Shown here piece after piece: positions 1-13,978 of a stretch of 64,000 nucleotides of DNA. The stretch's first letter is position 1. Each line of letters starts with the position of its first letter. This DNA comes from Icerya purchasi (lineage: Eukaryota; Arthropoda; Insecta; Hemiptera; Monophlebidae). Made by a program: the position numbers and the translations under genes. The notes below the pieces were generated by a model, which saw only the letters and a list, made by a program, of their open reading frames with translations, did not search any database and was not told the origin of the DNA. The DNA lies in contig CM077115.1 of assembly GCA_039619475.1 (NCBI GenBank), forward strand, positions 146,076,274 to 146,140,273. Direction: 5' to 3'.

Positions 1-369
1 TGTTTATTAAGTGTTGATCTCCTTCTATTGACTGTTCTTCTTTCTGTTCCAGTTTGTCGTGATTTGATCTTCCTACATTGCGTCTCTTATATCCTATCTT
101 TTCCTTCTCACACATGGTTCCCGCTATATTGATTACTTCTTACTAACAACATTTGATATCGTATGAAGATATACATTTGACTCCTTCCGTTTCTAATTGT
201 TTCTGTGTAAATGTCTTTGATTGACGAGGCAGTAAAAAAAAAAAAAAGCACACTAAATTAATTTGTTGCTACGGTTTTATTAGTAGTGTTTTTTGTTTTT
301 TGTTTTTTTTTTTCTGAAGAAAAAGAAAAGTTTTAGTGGATAAATGACCAACTAAAGAATGTCGTAATC

Positions 370-1190
370 ACAACTTATGCTGTTTTCCACCACTAATTCC
401 GATCTTCACTTTGCCTTCTATTTTTCGCGAACGATTTTCCCGCTCTTTATCATTACCGTTCGTCATGCTCTCTCTTGCACGAACACACTTTCCATCTACT
501 TTTCCCTATACTATTAATCGTCCTACGGAATTTCTCTGCATAAGGTGACCAAAGAAAATGTCAACCACTTTACTCGTCAACATGCTCTTAATATTAAGCT
601 TATTTAGTATCGCGATGTATTTGATTTCTTTCCAGGCCACATTCTCAGCATACGCTGCCATAATTTCCAAGCTGCGTACACGTTTCTTACCTATAGCTCT
701 TATTGTGTCACGTTTCTGACGCGTATGTGGAAGCAATGCACTAAACTTCATTTTTGCTGCATTTGTAATCGATACATCTTTGCACATTTTACCTAATCTA
801 CTCATATCATTCCGTGTTAGCTGAAATATTCTCTTTATTTCATTTGCTGTATCCGTCTGCGAGTGATATGCATATTTCCATCCAGTTTTATATATCTGTT
901 TTTCGTTTTCAAATATTAAATTTCTTTTGTCAATCAACGTGTTTAAGTTTTTTTTTTTTATTAATTCCTAGACTATATTTTCTGCTTATTGAGACTTCTC
1001 ATCTGTAATCTTTTTGTATAAATCGGCCGGTTTATTTTTCGCCGCATGTTCCCAGATTTCACTACAGACAGAGAGACATGTTTTTACCTCTACGCCGATA
1101 GTTACGGATTTTGTTAGATATTTCCGTTACTTCGTTCTCATCCGATCACAAGCTACTTCATATTCTTTCTTCAGAGTCAACTTAATTGTT
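370..1190 (-). pseudogene. LINE reverse transcriptase C-terminal relic
   Basis: The longest open stretch (506-937, 143 aa) ends with a pattern typical of insect LINE C-terminal regions: AWKEIKYIAILNKL, then DIFFGHLMQRNS and GRLIV, followed after a stop by GKVDGK and a basic stretch. In intact elements this region reads roughly W(K/T)E..N..IL..L, then (F)FGH(I/L)MRR, then (L)IV.GKVEGKR. The part above 940 is broken by stops. It is probably an old 5'-truncated jockey/RTE-like insertion. Clade assignment is uncertain. Confidence 0.45.
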
Positions 1191-4100
1191 TCTCCATGAT
1201 TTCCAATTCATTTCTTTTAAGCGCGACGAGGTTGTGATTTCCCTCGAACTTTAGTAATTTCATTTTTGAATTGCCGCCATAAAGTATTCGAAGTTAGAGT
1301 TTGCATACTGCTTTTCACCTTTTTCAGAGCGGCTTTTTAGCTTAAATCGAAGAAGTTTATTATCTCGTTATATCCGGAAGATCAAACGCAACCTGTGATT
1401 CGATCTATATGTCGATGTTCCCCACCTTTCCTTTAGCAGAATATAATCGATAATTGATTGTTACACCGATCTTCCGGTGAGATCTCATTTAATGCGAACT
1501 GATAGTAGTAACCTTTCACCTTCCGCGTTTTTGCTAACAATTCCATCTTTCCCGCGACTGAAACTGTTCAATTCAAACTGTTTCCAATTTTCGTATTCGT
1601 ATCACTCATAACCGTAACTTCTCTGTCAGGAGTATCATTTTAAAAAACATCTTCGACTTACTCATAAAAAGATTCTCTATTACTTCATCTTTCGCTGTGC
1701 ATGTAGGAGAGCGCATACTTGGATCAAATCTGTAGGAGCTCTGGACAAGCATCTACCCTGATGGTCACAATAGTACCGGTCGCTGTTTTATATCCGGTAA
1801 CCACCTTTGTTGAACTTTTTTTGATGCTGCCGATCTCTATTACTCGATCAAAAGAGTACACTTTGTAACAATTTTGATCATAATTCCGGTAGTTCATTTT
1901 TTCCGGGGAACTCGGTGTTCTTTTCCCGTACGGCCGGTCGCGTCGGAAATCGGAACACTGGTAACCCCGTTCAGATCGTGCGATATTCCCCTGCCTTATA
2001 ACATTCACCGCGGTTTTCTTGATAATTTAAAACATGTTTTTTTTTTTTTTTGTAGAGCCAATTATAAGCCGTCAGATACTCGCTACTCGTTTCGGATTAA
2101 TATCAATCTGACTGGGTCAAATTTTCGCGAGCAACTATTCTAAATGCAGCAAAAATGCTTAACGGTATTTATTGACAGGAACACACGTTCAACCAGTTTT
2201 CCTCTATATTTTTCTATCAGCATTATTATATTGTGAGTTCTGATTTAGCTTTTCTAATCAACGTTAAGCTCACTGAACAAGCAGCACGTTATATCCTTGA
2301 TACGATGTCACGGTTGTTAAGATTCACAATTTATTTAAGGATGTAATGAGTCTGAAGGGAATATTAGGAGGGTCGTCGGTTCTTCTTCTCTCTCGGCCGG
2401 CTTTACTTTCCCAGATTTTTCTGATTCTCATTATTTTAGGATTGGTAAATCGAGGAGCGACTAGACAAGTCTCTCGATAACCTATGACACACCTCTCCTT
2501 TGGTAGACCAGCACTTTGTTCACTCTAGCTTCATTATAAGAGGCATTTTCACGAGTCATAACTTTTTTACGATACAATAAATGATGGAAATAATATTCAG
2601 GGCAGAAATTGTTAAAGTGATCTTTATAACACGAGATAGCAAATTTTAGCTAGATAGAGGTTGGCGCGGTAATTTTCAGTATATTTGTTTTACATACTAG
2701 TCGGACAAGAGATTAGTGTTCGTGATTTTCGGTGTATTTAGCATATTAGCTAGACGAAGATTTTCAGTATACTTAGCGTATATAACTTTTATATTTTTCG
2801 AATAACCATATTCGAGACAGTTTTGTAACATAACACAGTGTGGTCTGTGCAAACGGAAGGTCCTATGTTAAATTGAACTTTATAAAAACAACTTGAAATT
2901 CAATATTAATTGATCGAAAACTTCATTTCTAATCCGCTTAATGCCGTTAATAGAATGACTTTCACGTTAATGTCGATACTTCTAATTATTATAAAATTAC
3001 TCAATACATAAGCTTAAAGATTATTCTTCCTTTAATATAGATGGAAAAGAAAAGAGAGTTTTGCAGACAGTAATGAATTAAATTCTAGTCGAATTTCTAC
3101 TTGCAGAAGTAAATTATTTAATTCCACGGGTGTTGTTAGAAATTTAGCAATAGCTAAAGGATGTAAACCTGTAATTGTTTTGCTAACGTTTTAAATTAAT
3201 ATCTAAAACCCGGGGCTCTGTGATTATCTAATGAGGTGGTAGTTGTAATAAAAGTATGTAGATTCGTGTTAGATATTGATCTAATTACTTTCTCGGGAAC
3301 AGATGAAATAACGGTTCTGAAGTTTTACACGCGTTATTATTCTCGCTATTAGCCGTGACCGGTAAACTATTCTTTGGGCCGAAGGAATTTTGATTTACTA
3401 TTATAGGCAGAGGCTGAACAGTTGCGCTCGTTAGAGTAGCAGTTCCTCAGATGAGCTGGAGCAATGAGAAGAGAAAAAAAAAGAAAAAGTAACGCGAAAG
3501 AAAGAAATACAGGGAAGATCGCTGAAAAGAGTGTTTTGGCTGGAAACAGCGAAACAGAAACCCCGATTAAAACTAGAAAGAGCTGATTATACTATTGCGA
3601 TGGAAAGATTTTACCTCATTCAGCTAAATGCGGGAAAGGTTATTAAAAAAATACATATCCTTTTTAAAGATACTATTTTCTAATTGTTTACTTTTCAATT
3701 TTTATCGGCGTATTTCATTAAAATTTCAAATAGATTCGAATTCTTAGAATCAACAAAAGTTAATTACTAGCACATCATACGCGAAGTATGATTGAATTTC
3801 TTTTTTACCTGTAAATTCTCGTTAAACAAGGAGAGGCATTAGAGACGGAAAAATTCATTTGCTTTATTCCGGCCACACCCCAATAACAATAGACGGTTTC
3901 TTACATAGCCTGTTGAACTCATCGCTATTTTAAAGAATTTTTTTTCAGTTCTTTTTTAAGTATCGAAAATTCTTTCATAAATTGTTTAAACTCATTAACC
4001 CGACGGCATCTTCATAATTTCATTTCGTTGAACTTCTTAATTGTTCGTATCGTAAAATATATTTCACCTGAGATTTTTTTAAATTCCATATAATCCGAAC

Positions 4101-5389
4101 GACACAAAAAACTAACTGTATCGTATAAAAATGTGACTTCTGTTTGTGTCCCAGCACGTGACAACAGAGATATTTAGTTTTCTTAATATGTCGATTCTTT
4201 TATTTATTTTCTTTTCTTTTTTTAATTTTTTAAGCGGCATATGGTTTTCATCTTTTCCTTTTTTTCTTTTTAGATATTCGTTATTTCTTTAGCTATTTAA
4301 AAAAATTAAAATTATTGCCCGAGGAATAAACTCTGTAATCCTGTATGAAAATTGCTTTCTTTCCCGTTATCACTTTGTAATGCCTCATCGATTTTTTAGG
4401 AGAGCTTCAGGACATATGGTTTCTCAGTTAGGTAGTAGAGTTTCGGGTAGTGCGATATCTATTGCTCTGGGATCACAGTGTACATAGTCAAGTATATTGA
4501 AATTAGTGTACATCCTTACTTAATTCGATGAATATCTGATTTATCCGTTGTCCCATATAACTGTTGACATTGTGTGCGGATTAATCTCGATCTCTGTAGT
4601 TACTTTTTTTCTTTTTGAGGTTACCAGTCGCGGGCATCAGCATTAGATAATATTAGTGAGAAAGAATAAGAAACCAATTAGAATTGAATACTATTGGAGA
4701 GATGATAGAAGAAATGAAAGGCGCTATAATAGGAATGATCGCCGGGAAGGGAAGACACGAAGTATCATAATGTAGAGTAGGCAAACCGAGACATTCAGAA
4801 GTTGTCTATAAAAGTGGAGCGTTCTACAGATAAATACGCGCATATAGTTCGTGAAATCCGTGCTGATATGTTTGATAAATATTTCAAAAGTTCGTAGTAG
4901 GTTTCGAAAATAATCTGCAAGGAGGATGTAGTTATTGAGTTAAAATGACATTTGGCCTCCGAGGAATTTCTTTGTATTAAGTTTAATTATCCTATTTAAT
5001 TCCATAGACTAAATTGTATGGTTAGCTGAACTGATTTTCACCGTTTGAAGATATAACATCGCTTGATTGATGTGCGGAAGATAATTACTGTTTTTGTTAC
5101 AAACGTGACATAGTTCTTAGTGCCAAATTATTTCGACTTATTATTTTTATACCTGTTTCTGTACAGAATATTTTCTAACTTATCTTCAACTGCGCTTGTT
5201 CCTTCGGGGCTTGTAGCGTAATACATGCGACTCGGTGATATCTAATATTCAATATATCGAAATCTATGGAATTTTCTTTCTCTAGAGCCTCTGCCTTTGA
5301 AAGCTCTCTGGTTGTTTCTAATTCAACACCACGACTTCAGTGATAATCGCTAATCGTCTCACCAAATAGCCTTTAGCGATTCGAACGTA

Positions 5390-5770
5390 GCAGATATTGT
5401 ATAAACTTTCCCATTGCATTTTTATGGGGTACTTAGTCATGCTAGTATTTCTACGTGACGATACGTCATCAGCAGTACGTTGTCCCTTGACTAATATCCC
5501 CTACCCTCTTCTACCATATCTATCAGACATAATTTTGAATAACCTCACATCTTCGTGGAAAGCGCATTGGTCCTCTCGCTAGACCTTCCGGGGTTAATTA
5601 ATCCTTCAGTTGACTGCGGTGGCCAAAGCAAAGGGCATTTCCCACAGAGACTTCTGCACCCTTAGCCGCCTGCGCACAGGACACAATATTATTTTTCAAA
5701 GAGCTCCCCCTCTCCCAAATTGTCCTTCTCCTACCAAAATGTCTCCCTTCCACTTTTCACATACATCATA
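5390..5770 (+). pseudogene. RNase H-type LINE terminal relic
   Basis: An open stretch at 5397-5582 ends in PYLSDIILNNLTSSWKAHWS, which resembles the segment after the RNase H domain of I/jockey-type LINEs (a proline-rich stretch, then W...W). Further on, near 5650-5690, the plus strand reads RDFCTLSRLRTGHNIIF, matching the conserved TRLRTGHT motif that precedes the final Cys/His knuckle. Stops separate the parts, so it is decayed. Confidence 0.5.
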
Positions 5771-6179
5771 AATGTTCAGCACTCTCGCTTCATCGGCTCT
5801 CTTTTGTAAACAATAAAACAATTACTAACACGCTTAAGAATTCCCCGACTGCAACTGCATTCATTATAAACTTTATTAAAAACAGCAAAATAATCGACCA
5901 TCTGGAACAACGGATTCGCACATCGCGGTGCTGTAATAGCCGCTGCAGTTAAACGCAGTACCCCGAGGTGTTGTGTGTTAGAAAATTCAAAAATAAAAAA
6001 AAATAGCGGTTAAAATCATCTTTTAAAAGAACTAGTTTGAAATATTGTTTTCCTTTAAATCAATCAGAAATATGTATATTTTAAAAAAGTGGCTCAAAAA
6101 TATTGAATATTTATTGAAGAATTTTTTCATTACGCAATTATTTAAGAGAATAAATGAAAAGTTAAACGGAAATCAAACA

Positions 6180-6705
6180 ATTTTTGAAGTGAAACTTTTT
6201 ACGGCATGGTAGGGAAAAATTTTCGTTACGCGTTACGCGTTACACGTTAAACGTAAGGTAGGTATGTATATGTGTGTCGCTCACATTGTTATGCAGAAGT
6301 GATGAAAACTAAATTAATTAAAAATTCGACGTATATTTCTTTTGTTCATTCGCATTTAGTTAAATTTTGTTTTAAATTTGTTTTATCCGTTCCAGTTAAC
6401 ATTCGCTTAATTTCCGACGAAATTAGAATTTTGTCTTATTTCGTAATATCCATTTTCTTTTTAATTATTTTCGCCTACTTTCGTATATGTAGTAAGACTG
6501 GCTTAGCGTGGTAAATGGGGGACTCGTTAAAAGTCGTTTCAACTCCAAATCAAATAAAGCAGTTATTTAATGATGGTCATTTAGTAGTTCGGACGTACAC
6601 CTTCCTATGGCAAACGATTTTGAAGTGAAACTTCTTATGGTACAGTAGGGAAAAATTTTTGTTACGCTTTACGCATTAAACGTAAGGTAGGTATGTATTT
6701 GTGTG
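6180..6705 (+). repeat. spaced direct repeat
   Basis: A block of about 100 bp at 6180-6280 (TTTTGAAGTGAAACTTTTTA..., GGGAAAAATTTTCGTTACGC..., CGTAAGGTAGGTATGTAT) recurs at about 6605-6705 with few changes. The spacer is about 325 bp. An inverted scrap of the same GAAGTGAAACTTC motif lies near 7150. The nature of the element is unknown. Confidence 0.6.
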
Positions 6706-7045
6706 TATGTGTAAGTATGTATAAGTGTCTGTCTGGGTCTAGTAGTATACCAAAATGAGCAAATGTATAGTTAAGTATTTATACTACGGGACTTCGTATA
6801 GTAGATAGTTTATTAGCATTCTCATATATATATATATACATGTAATAAGTACGTGTACACACTACTCTATAGAAAGATATTCACGATACGATACATTATA
6901 CATTTAGTCTGTTAGTGAGTTTTTAAATCATATGGACGCCTCGCTAAAATCATCGTGTCGATACAATTCAATTTGATAATTGTGAACATGTTGTATAGTG
7001 ATTCATCAGTTTGTATTTTATCATATGATAATAATAAATGTGTTA

Positions 7046-7047
<2 letters not shown>

Positions 7048-7095
<48 letters not shown>
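7048..7095. repeat. (TA)n microsatellite
   Basis: About 24 perfect AT dinucleotides lie 180 bp downstream of the exon 5 donor. Confidence 0.95.
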
Positions 7096-7101
<6 letters not shown>

Positions 7102-7231
7102 TAATTTAAAGTAAAACTTTATTATAGAATTTAGTACATATAAGCCAAAGAAGTTTCACTTCCTTCGCGTGTACACACTGATACACGCATCGTGATTTTT
7201 AAAAAAAATTAAAACCTCGTTTTTATTATTA

Positions 7232-7468
<237 letters not shown>

Positions 7469-7591
7469 CTAAATTAAATATTATACTAACGCATGATATA
7501 TGTATCATATTATGTGTCGTACGCTATACATGTATTCGATTCGCGAAATTACCGAAATAACAAACATCTTAAGATTGAACACTAAAAAGAT

Positions 7592-7747
7592 TAGGAATAC
7601 AATTTACGGTAGACGGCATGTTTAAAACATTAATCTAAAAACTTGAAATTTAATTTGTTTCCGATGATGGTAAATGTAAGCTTTCCGAAAAGTTAAAGTT
7701 GTAAGATTAATTTTTTTAAACATGTTGTCTACCGTAAATCCTAATTA
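7592..7747. repeat. imperfect fold-back repeat
   Basis: The left arm (7592-7653) and right arm (7693-7747) are near-complementary. The core TTTACGGTAGAC and CATGTTTAAA appears in one orientation on the left and reversed on the right. The 39-bp loop contains GATGATGG and TTTCCGAAAA. Relatives of the loop motif occur in the fold-back at 23515-23720. Confidence 0.7.
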
Positions 7748-8439
7748 TATCCACCATGTAAGTTTTAGATGTTTAATCATTAAAAAATTATTCTAGACAT
7801 TTTTGTTGTTAATGTTCCATCTTCAGATAGAAAATAGGGAAAAAAAAAATATGAAGATGAACTTATTATATTATCTAAACATCTGAAAGGAGAGTTGAAT
7901 TATGGCCTAATTAAGAAAGAAGATATACTATTCTCTTTTTTTTTTTATACTAACAAAGATGAACCCTTGGCATCATGGATAATTCTGTAGTGTTTTTTTT
8001 TTTTTTCTAGCTAAGGCCAAGTGCGAGCTTTTTGGCTATTCCTTGTTGTCTCTCTTTCATTTTCACTTTGTATTTCCTTCCTCCGCTCATTGTGATCACC
8101 GTGCAAACGATTCCGTTATCTGAAACAATTATCACAAGGTTATTGATTGTTAATTTTTTTGTCTTGACCGTTCTGTTCGCTCCGCACTTCTTATATCCTT
8201 TCCCTTCACCACTCACGACTGAGATTGCTTCTTATTAACAATATTTAGATATACCCGACTTTTCCCGCTCGTAATTGTTTTCGTAAAAAAAATAAATAAG
8301 TTCTTCCTGAGAATCTGACAATATATTTGCTAATATTTTTTTTTCCCTTTGTCTAGCTGAAGATTTTCCCGAATATTCTCATATTGAGATTTAAATATTT
8401 GTTATCGTTTTTTTTTTGTAATTTTTTATTATTTTTATT

Positions 8440-8505
8440 AATTAATTAAATTAACTAATCAATTGATCAATTAATTAATTAATTAATTGATTAATTGATT
8501 AATAA
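8440..8505. repeat. ATTA-rich palindromic tract
   Basis: This is a run of TTAATTAA and ATCAATTGAT units. It gives clustered TAAT cores but is explained equally well as simple sequence. Confidence 0.6.
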
Positions 8506-10414
8506 ACAGGACATATACGTACACTACGTTTCAAAAAACAATATAATCTGGGGTCACATTTTAATTTAATTCCAAGTAATAACAAATTAATTATTGATGG
8601 ATACGTTTATTACTTTAATTTGATTATTTTAATGATTATTATTTTCTCGCTAAAACGTAGTAGTTAATAAGTGTCCATAGCTATTTTTAATTCCGCATTC
8701 CATTTTAGAAGTACATCGCTAGAATATATGTGTATTCATGGCCGATGTGACTGTATTAGCAAACGCAGCGGCGTTCGTTTTAATCATTTTTTGACAATTG
8801 TTACTATCGGGGAGGTAATGAAAAGGGTAGAAAATAAGAAAACTGGAGTAGTTCTGGCGGAGGAAAGTTGAAAGTAAGATGGGAATTATAAAATATTCAA
8901 AATTAAAAGATGGGCTGCGAAAATAAATCGTATGAAATTTAAAATACAAGTATTTAAAAAATCTTTTTTTTTTTGTAATTTTTTTAGTTTAATCTTGATA
9001 AATCCAATTAACTATTGAACATAACAAGCAGAATATGTATTGAACTTGCCAATATACGCGTGTTTTGTTTTATGAATTTAAATCGTTCTATTGTCCTGCT
9101 ACTAATGAATTTATGATGAATGATATTTAATCGTAACATAGTATGTATGTACAATAATGTTTATTAAACTGTGAACGATTATTCCAGAAAACTTAGCATA
9201 TTTTATTTAATAAGCTTATTTTCAAACACAAAAAGCGACGACACATGTATGCATAAATTCGTGCAAATACAACCAAGAAAAGTGCAAAAGCATAAAAAGC
9301 AACCGTATAGACATATTTTTACAGTCGAAAAGAAATATTATTTACATTATAATTATTATTATAATTGTTTGCGAGTTTTTTTACAAATAGAAAAAATTAT
9401 ACAGTGAACGATGAATTTTGAAACTTCAATTTTACTGCATTTTTAAATTTTTTTCTTTCAGGATTATAGGGGACATCGAATTAATAAAATTCATGTGTAC
9501 CGTTGAAAAACAACTTTTGTGCTTCCTACTTCTTATTGTGCAGCCTATCTGTTATTCTTACTTTTACAGCTCCTTTTCGTATTGAAAGTATTCCCCGTGA
9601 TGAAACTAAGAATTAATTAACTATTTCTTCTGTTGCTTTTGAACTAAGGTTTCTGCTTATTAAAAAAAAACGAAGACAAAAAAAAACCCTTACCGAACTT
9701 ATTCATTCTGGCGTCGCTATTTCAAGCAGTTAGGTTTCTTTCGTTTTTAATCATTCACATTTTTCCAGATATAAAAATAAGAAAGTATTCATTTTATTTT
9801 TAATTCAACTTTAACAATAATTTATTTAAAAAGAGATCTAACTTGAAAAAAAAAAATATGCCAAAGTTAGGAATTGGCCAACTGGTAACTAAATAGTTCA
9901 AAGGTAATTTAAGAAAGACAGGCTAACTTGTAATTGAAAAAAATTCAGATAATTTCTTTGCAACAACCCCAACACATAGGCCATCTTATCACCGACGACG
10001 GCCTAATGATCTCTGGAGGACCGGTGCTCCTTAACATTTCTTCTATCATGCTCCGGCTATGTAAAAACTCCATCATTTTATTCTCGACCACCGGTAAATA
10101 ACTCGCTTACGGGGATCAGTATTAATTTTAAAAAAATAAGAAAACCTGCATGACAATAGTAATTTTACAATGCCGCGCATAGTTATTTGCTATATTTGTT
10201 GCCCAGAAACATTTTATCGATACATTAAATTCCTTACAATCGCATTAAAACGTTGAAAAAGTTAAAAAATTAATATTAAATAGTTTTTTAATATAGCAAA
10301 TATTAAATTTTAATAAGGAGTAGGAATTTTCTGAGTTCTAAAAAATTTCAGAAAAGAGCGATAATGACACAAACAATTTTAAGCGCTCGTATATATACAT
10401 TTACAGGTACGTTG

Positions 10415-10443
10415 CGGGTGGTGGGGGTGGGGGTGGGGGGGGG
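10415..10443 (+). other. G-quadruplex-prone G-tract
   Basis: Four or more runs of at least three G separated by single T bases (GGGTGGTGGGGGTGGGGGTG followed by more G) fit the usual G-quadruplex pattern on the plus strand, which is the template strand of the tubulin gene. Confidence 0.7.
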
Positions 10444-11534
10444 TGAATATTACGATGATCAAAACGGGAATGTTTTGAATTTATTATCACGCAAATGTAA
10501 ATTTTTAATTTACCTTATTTTATTATATTTAATCGCCTAATTTTTATTTTTATTTTTCATCGATAAATTAAACTTACAAATGTTCCCTTATAAAAACAAT
10601 TAACTTATATTTTCAATTATGTAAATAAAATAGCAGTGATGCGGAATTAATAATAATTTATAATATTTTTCGGTGAAAGTGAATAATAATTCGTGTTTTT
10701 TGAAACAGTCCGATGAAATTCGACCTGTCATCTTTAGTTCGGTACTTATTCAGGAGTTTTTACCGGCTTGGGAGAAAATAAACAGGAGTTTAATAGACAG
10801 TCCGATGTAGGATAGAGAAAAAGTTGAGAAACATACTGGAGTCGACATTAATCACTTTTATAAGATTTGTTGGGTATCTTGGTGGTCGGCTATTAGTTGG
10901 CCAATTACTCGGACACGCATTTTCGTGTGTACCCTAAAATAGTTACCAGTTGGTGTCCGCCCGAAATTTCTCCGTACATGAAATTGGCGAAGCGCATTAC
11001 AAAACTGATCATTTTTAGAAATGATTTGGTTTTTTCTTTTCTACTTTTTTTGCCTCAAACTGGCTAGTGTATATGTGAGTATCAAAAATTCAGCTATCCA
11101 CAGTTGGACGGTGTTTTTGATTAGTAGACGGGCTGATTTGATTAAATTTTGCAAATATTCGATTGTGATTTTATACTTTAAGCATAACAGCGCTGGGGCG
11201 GGGGGTAGTCGCAGTTTCCAGAAATTCTATGTATTATGCGTAGTCCTGATGAAGACATTTCCGTTTGCAGAACGGGTTGAGATTGATGAGAGTAGTTGTG
11301 AAATCGTAATTTGGTTCATGAAATGATAGAGTATACTCTATTTTGTCATTTCATTAAAGAAATTAAAGTTGTACCACTGCCTTTTTATTTTCTCGAATTT
11401 TAAGAATTCCACAGAAATGACACACGCCATATTTCTGACATGAAAAAATGGTTCTTGCCTGCGGCGGTGGAAATGTAATTTGAAAAGTTATTTCTTCACT
11501 GTATTTATTATTTAAACTCATTGTTAACAATATA

Positions 11535-11568
11535 GTTATGACAAAAATAAATTTTAACACTTATTAAC

Positions 11569-11624
<56 letters not shown>

Positions 11625-11658
11625 GTTAATAAGTGTTAACATTTATTTTTGTCATAAG
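11535..11658. repeat. long palindrome with (TA)n centre
   Basis: Arms 11535-11572 and 11621-11658 match at 36 of 38 positions (AATTGTTAATAAGTGTTAA core). They flank about 48 bp of (AT)n, which is itself self-complementary, so the whole 124 bp can fold into one hairpin or cruciform. Confidence 0.85.
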
Positions 11659-11703
11659 TTATTATTGCAATATTGCTTTTCTTCTAAAAGTTATTTTATT
11701 GCA

Positions 11704-12079
11704 CAGGGCCGTGCCCAAAATTTTGAAAAGGGGCGGAGAGGTGATAATTTTCTTCACATATTTATTTTAAAAATAACACAATATATTTTTCACTAATATT
11801 CATACTATTAATAATTTCCATAATTTTAATTTATATATAAATAATTTACGTAAATGAATTACCATATAAACACATTAATTGCATAAAATATTAATGAAGT
11901 GCGTAAAAATATGGAGCATATTTTTTTTATTTATTTTTTTTTTTTGAATGTAAGAACACCCTAAAAATCATTAATATTTATTTTTAATTTTTAATTTTTT
12001 TCAGATTTTTGTGTATTTATAATAATTATTTCAGTACTAATAGGAGGGTTAACCCCCTCTCCCTGTGTACACGGCCTTG
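11704..12079. mobile_element. hAT-like MITE
   Basis: The 376-bp element begins CAGGGCCGTG and ends CACGGCCTTG, giving short terminal inverted repeats that start with CA(A/G)GGCCGTG. It is flanked by an exact 8-bp direct repeat, TTATTGCA, at 11696-11703 and 12080-12087. Short CAG-type TIRs with 8-bp target duplications are characteristic of the hAT superfamily. There is no coding capacity, so it is a non-autonomous copy. Confidence 0.8.
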
Positions 12080-13978
12080 TTATTGCAGTCTACAAATCTA
12101 TGCCTAGAGTGAAATATCATTTCGCGCGACGTTAATATTTCGGAATTTACAATATTAGTAACTATGAATTCGCAAGTTCCGGTTCTTGCCGAACGATAGC
12201 AGCACATTCGATTTTTTTCAACTACGTTCCTAGTTCGTTAGAAGTGTATAGTAATTTACGTGGAAATAGAAGTGTAACCCAATTACCTGTGACTTCCTTT
12301 AAAAATGTTAACCATTCTTTAAAATTATTTTTAATTGCACTTTTGCAACAGTGCGCATCGTAAAATATTAGCATTTTGTCGAATTATTAAAACGGCCAAC
12401 TATAACAGAGTGATGTATTTATTTACTTTTTTTTTTTTTTTATTTACAATTTTAATATTTACAGTTTAATGTAATTTCGGCTTTATTAGTCAAAAGGTTA
12501 GTTGAATGATCTATTGTGCTATAACACGCTACTTTATCTTAAATCACGGATTCTATATCGAAAAGAACAGTGGAATTGCGGGAAAAATTAATTTAATTGA
12601 AAAACCCCGCGTAAGACACTCGTATGCGATATAGAATTGACATAATTTCGAGCGACAGCGGTTACGGAGCTCTCTGATATGTAGAAAATCCGATTGTAGA
12701 CACATCTGTGGAAGAACCGGTTAGTTAACCTGTTAATCCTTTTAAGATAATGCAGTTCCATTGTTGGAAAGACCAGGGGCAGGTCTAAAATCAGTTTAAG
12801 ACGTTATTTTGTGCAACTGGGATATTTTTAATGCGGTATCTTGTGCACCGGTTGCATTTATCGAATAGAAAAATTATATCGATATATTTCGGAGATATTT
12901 GACTACGTCGATTGAACGTATATACAGAGTATGTTGCAAAGAAAACTATAGCAATACTATACTGTATTATTATGTTCTTAAGATACGCTAGTAGAATTAA
13001 AGCTGGAATCCAGGCATGGAGAAAAAATACATTTGGGAAAATTAAATATGTCTGAAACTTGTAAAAAAGGCAGAAAGTGAAATAAAACAGAGTACGTGCA
13101 CTGAGAATAATAAGAGGGGAATTGCTTTATTTTCTTTTTAGCCTAGAGGGAGACGTCCATTAAGAGTTAATTTATCTCTGCATTATCAGGTTGAAATTCG
13201 TTTAGTGTACTTCAAACACGACATGGAATTTTAAAGACGTTCAGAAATTTTTTTTTTTTTTTTTTTTTTAGCTTAGGAACAGAAAATAAATAGAAGTTTA
13301 GTGGAAAAACAGAAAAAAGATCTTACCAAAGAATTTGCCAGTTTTAATTAAAATAAAAGCAACATGCCAACAAACAGACGGATACATCAAAACTGGGATG
13401 CGATGTATACGAAGTGTATGAGGGAAAATAGTAAGGGTGAAAAATATAAGACAACACTGAAAACGAAATTAAAGGTACGGCTACCGAGAAAAGAATAATA
13501 ACCGTAAAACAAGATAAAAATAGGGAACATATAAAAAAAAATAGGGGATGTCGAATTGGTTCCCGGGTAAGATTTTGCTGGTCGAATTGGTTGTCTTAGA
13601 TAAACTTCAAGTTAGCCGGTCGAATTGGTTGCCTTAGATAAACTCGATTTTCAAGTCAGCTGGTCGAATTGGTTACCGTTCTATTGACGTGTCAAATATA
13701 TATCCTTTTTAAGGGTCTTTCCTCACCTGCGATGAAACTGATCAGTTCTTTTATCGCTGTTGTTATTGATGTTTGATGTTGATGTTATTACTACCGTTCT
13801 TATTTTTCACATATGATCATTATGAGTATCGTAATAGAACGACTGTTTCTTATTTGTATGCGGGTGAGATTGTTTTCCGATTTTATTCTTAATCAGCTTC
13901 GGTCTTTTGATACCAGGTGTTGTGTACAGTTTGTGTTGTGTTAGTTATCAAAATATTACTTATTTACTCCGATTTATA

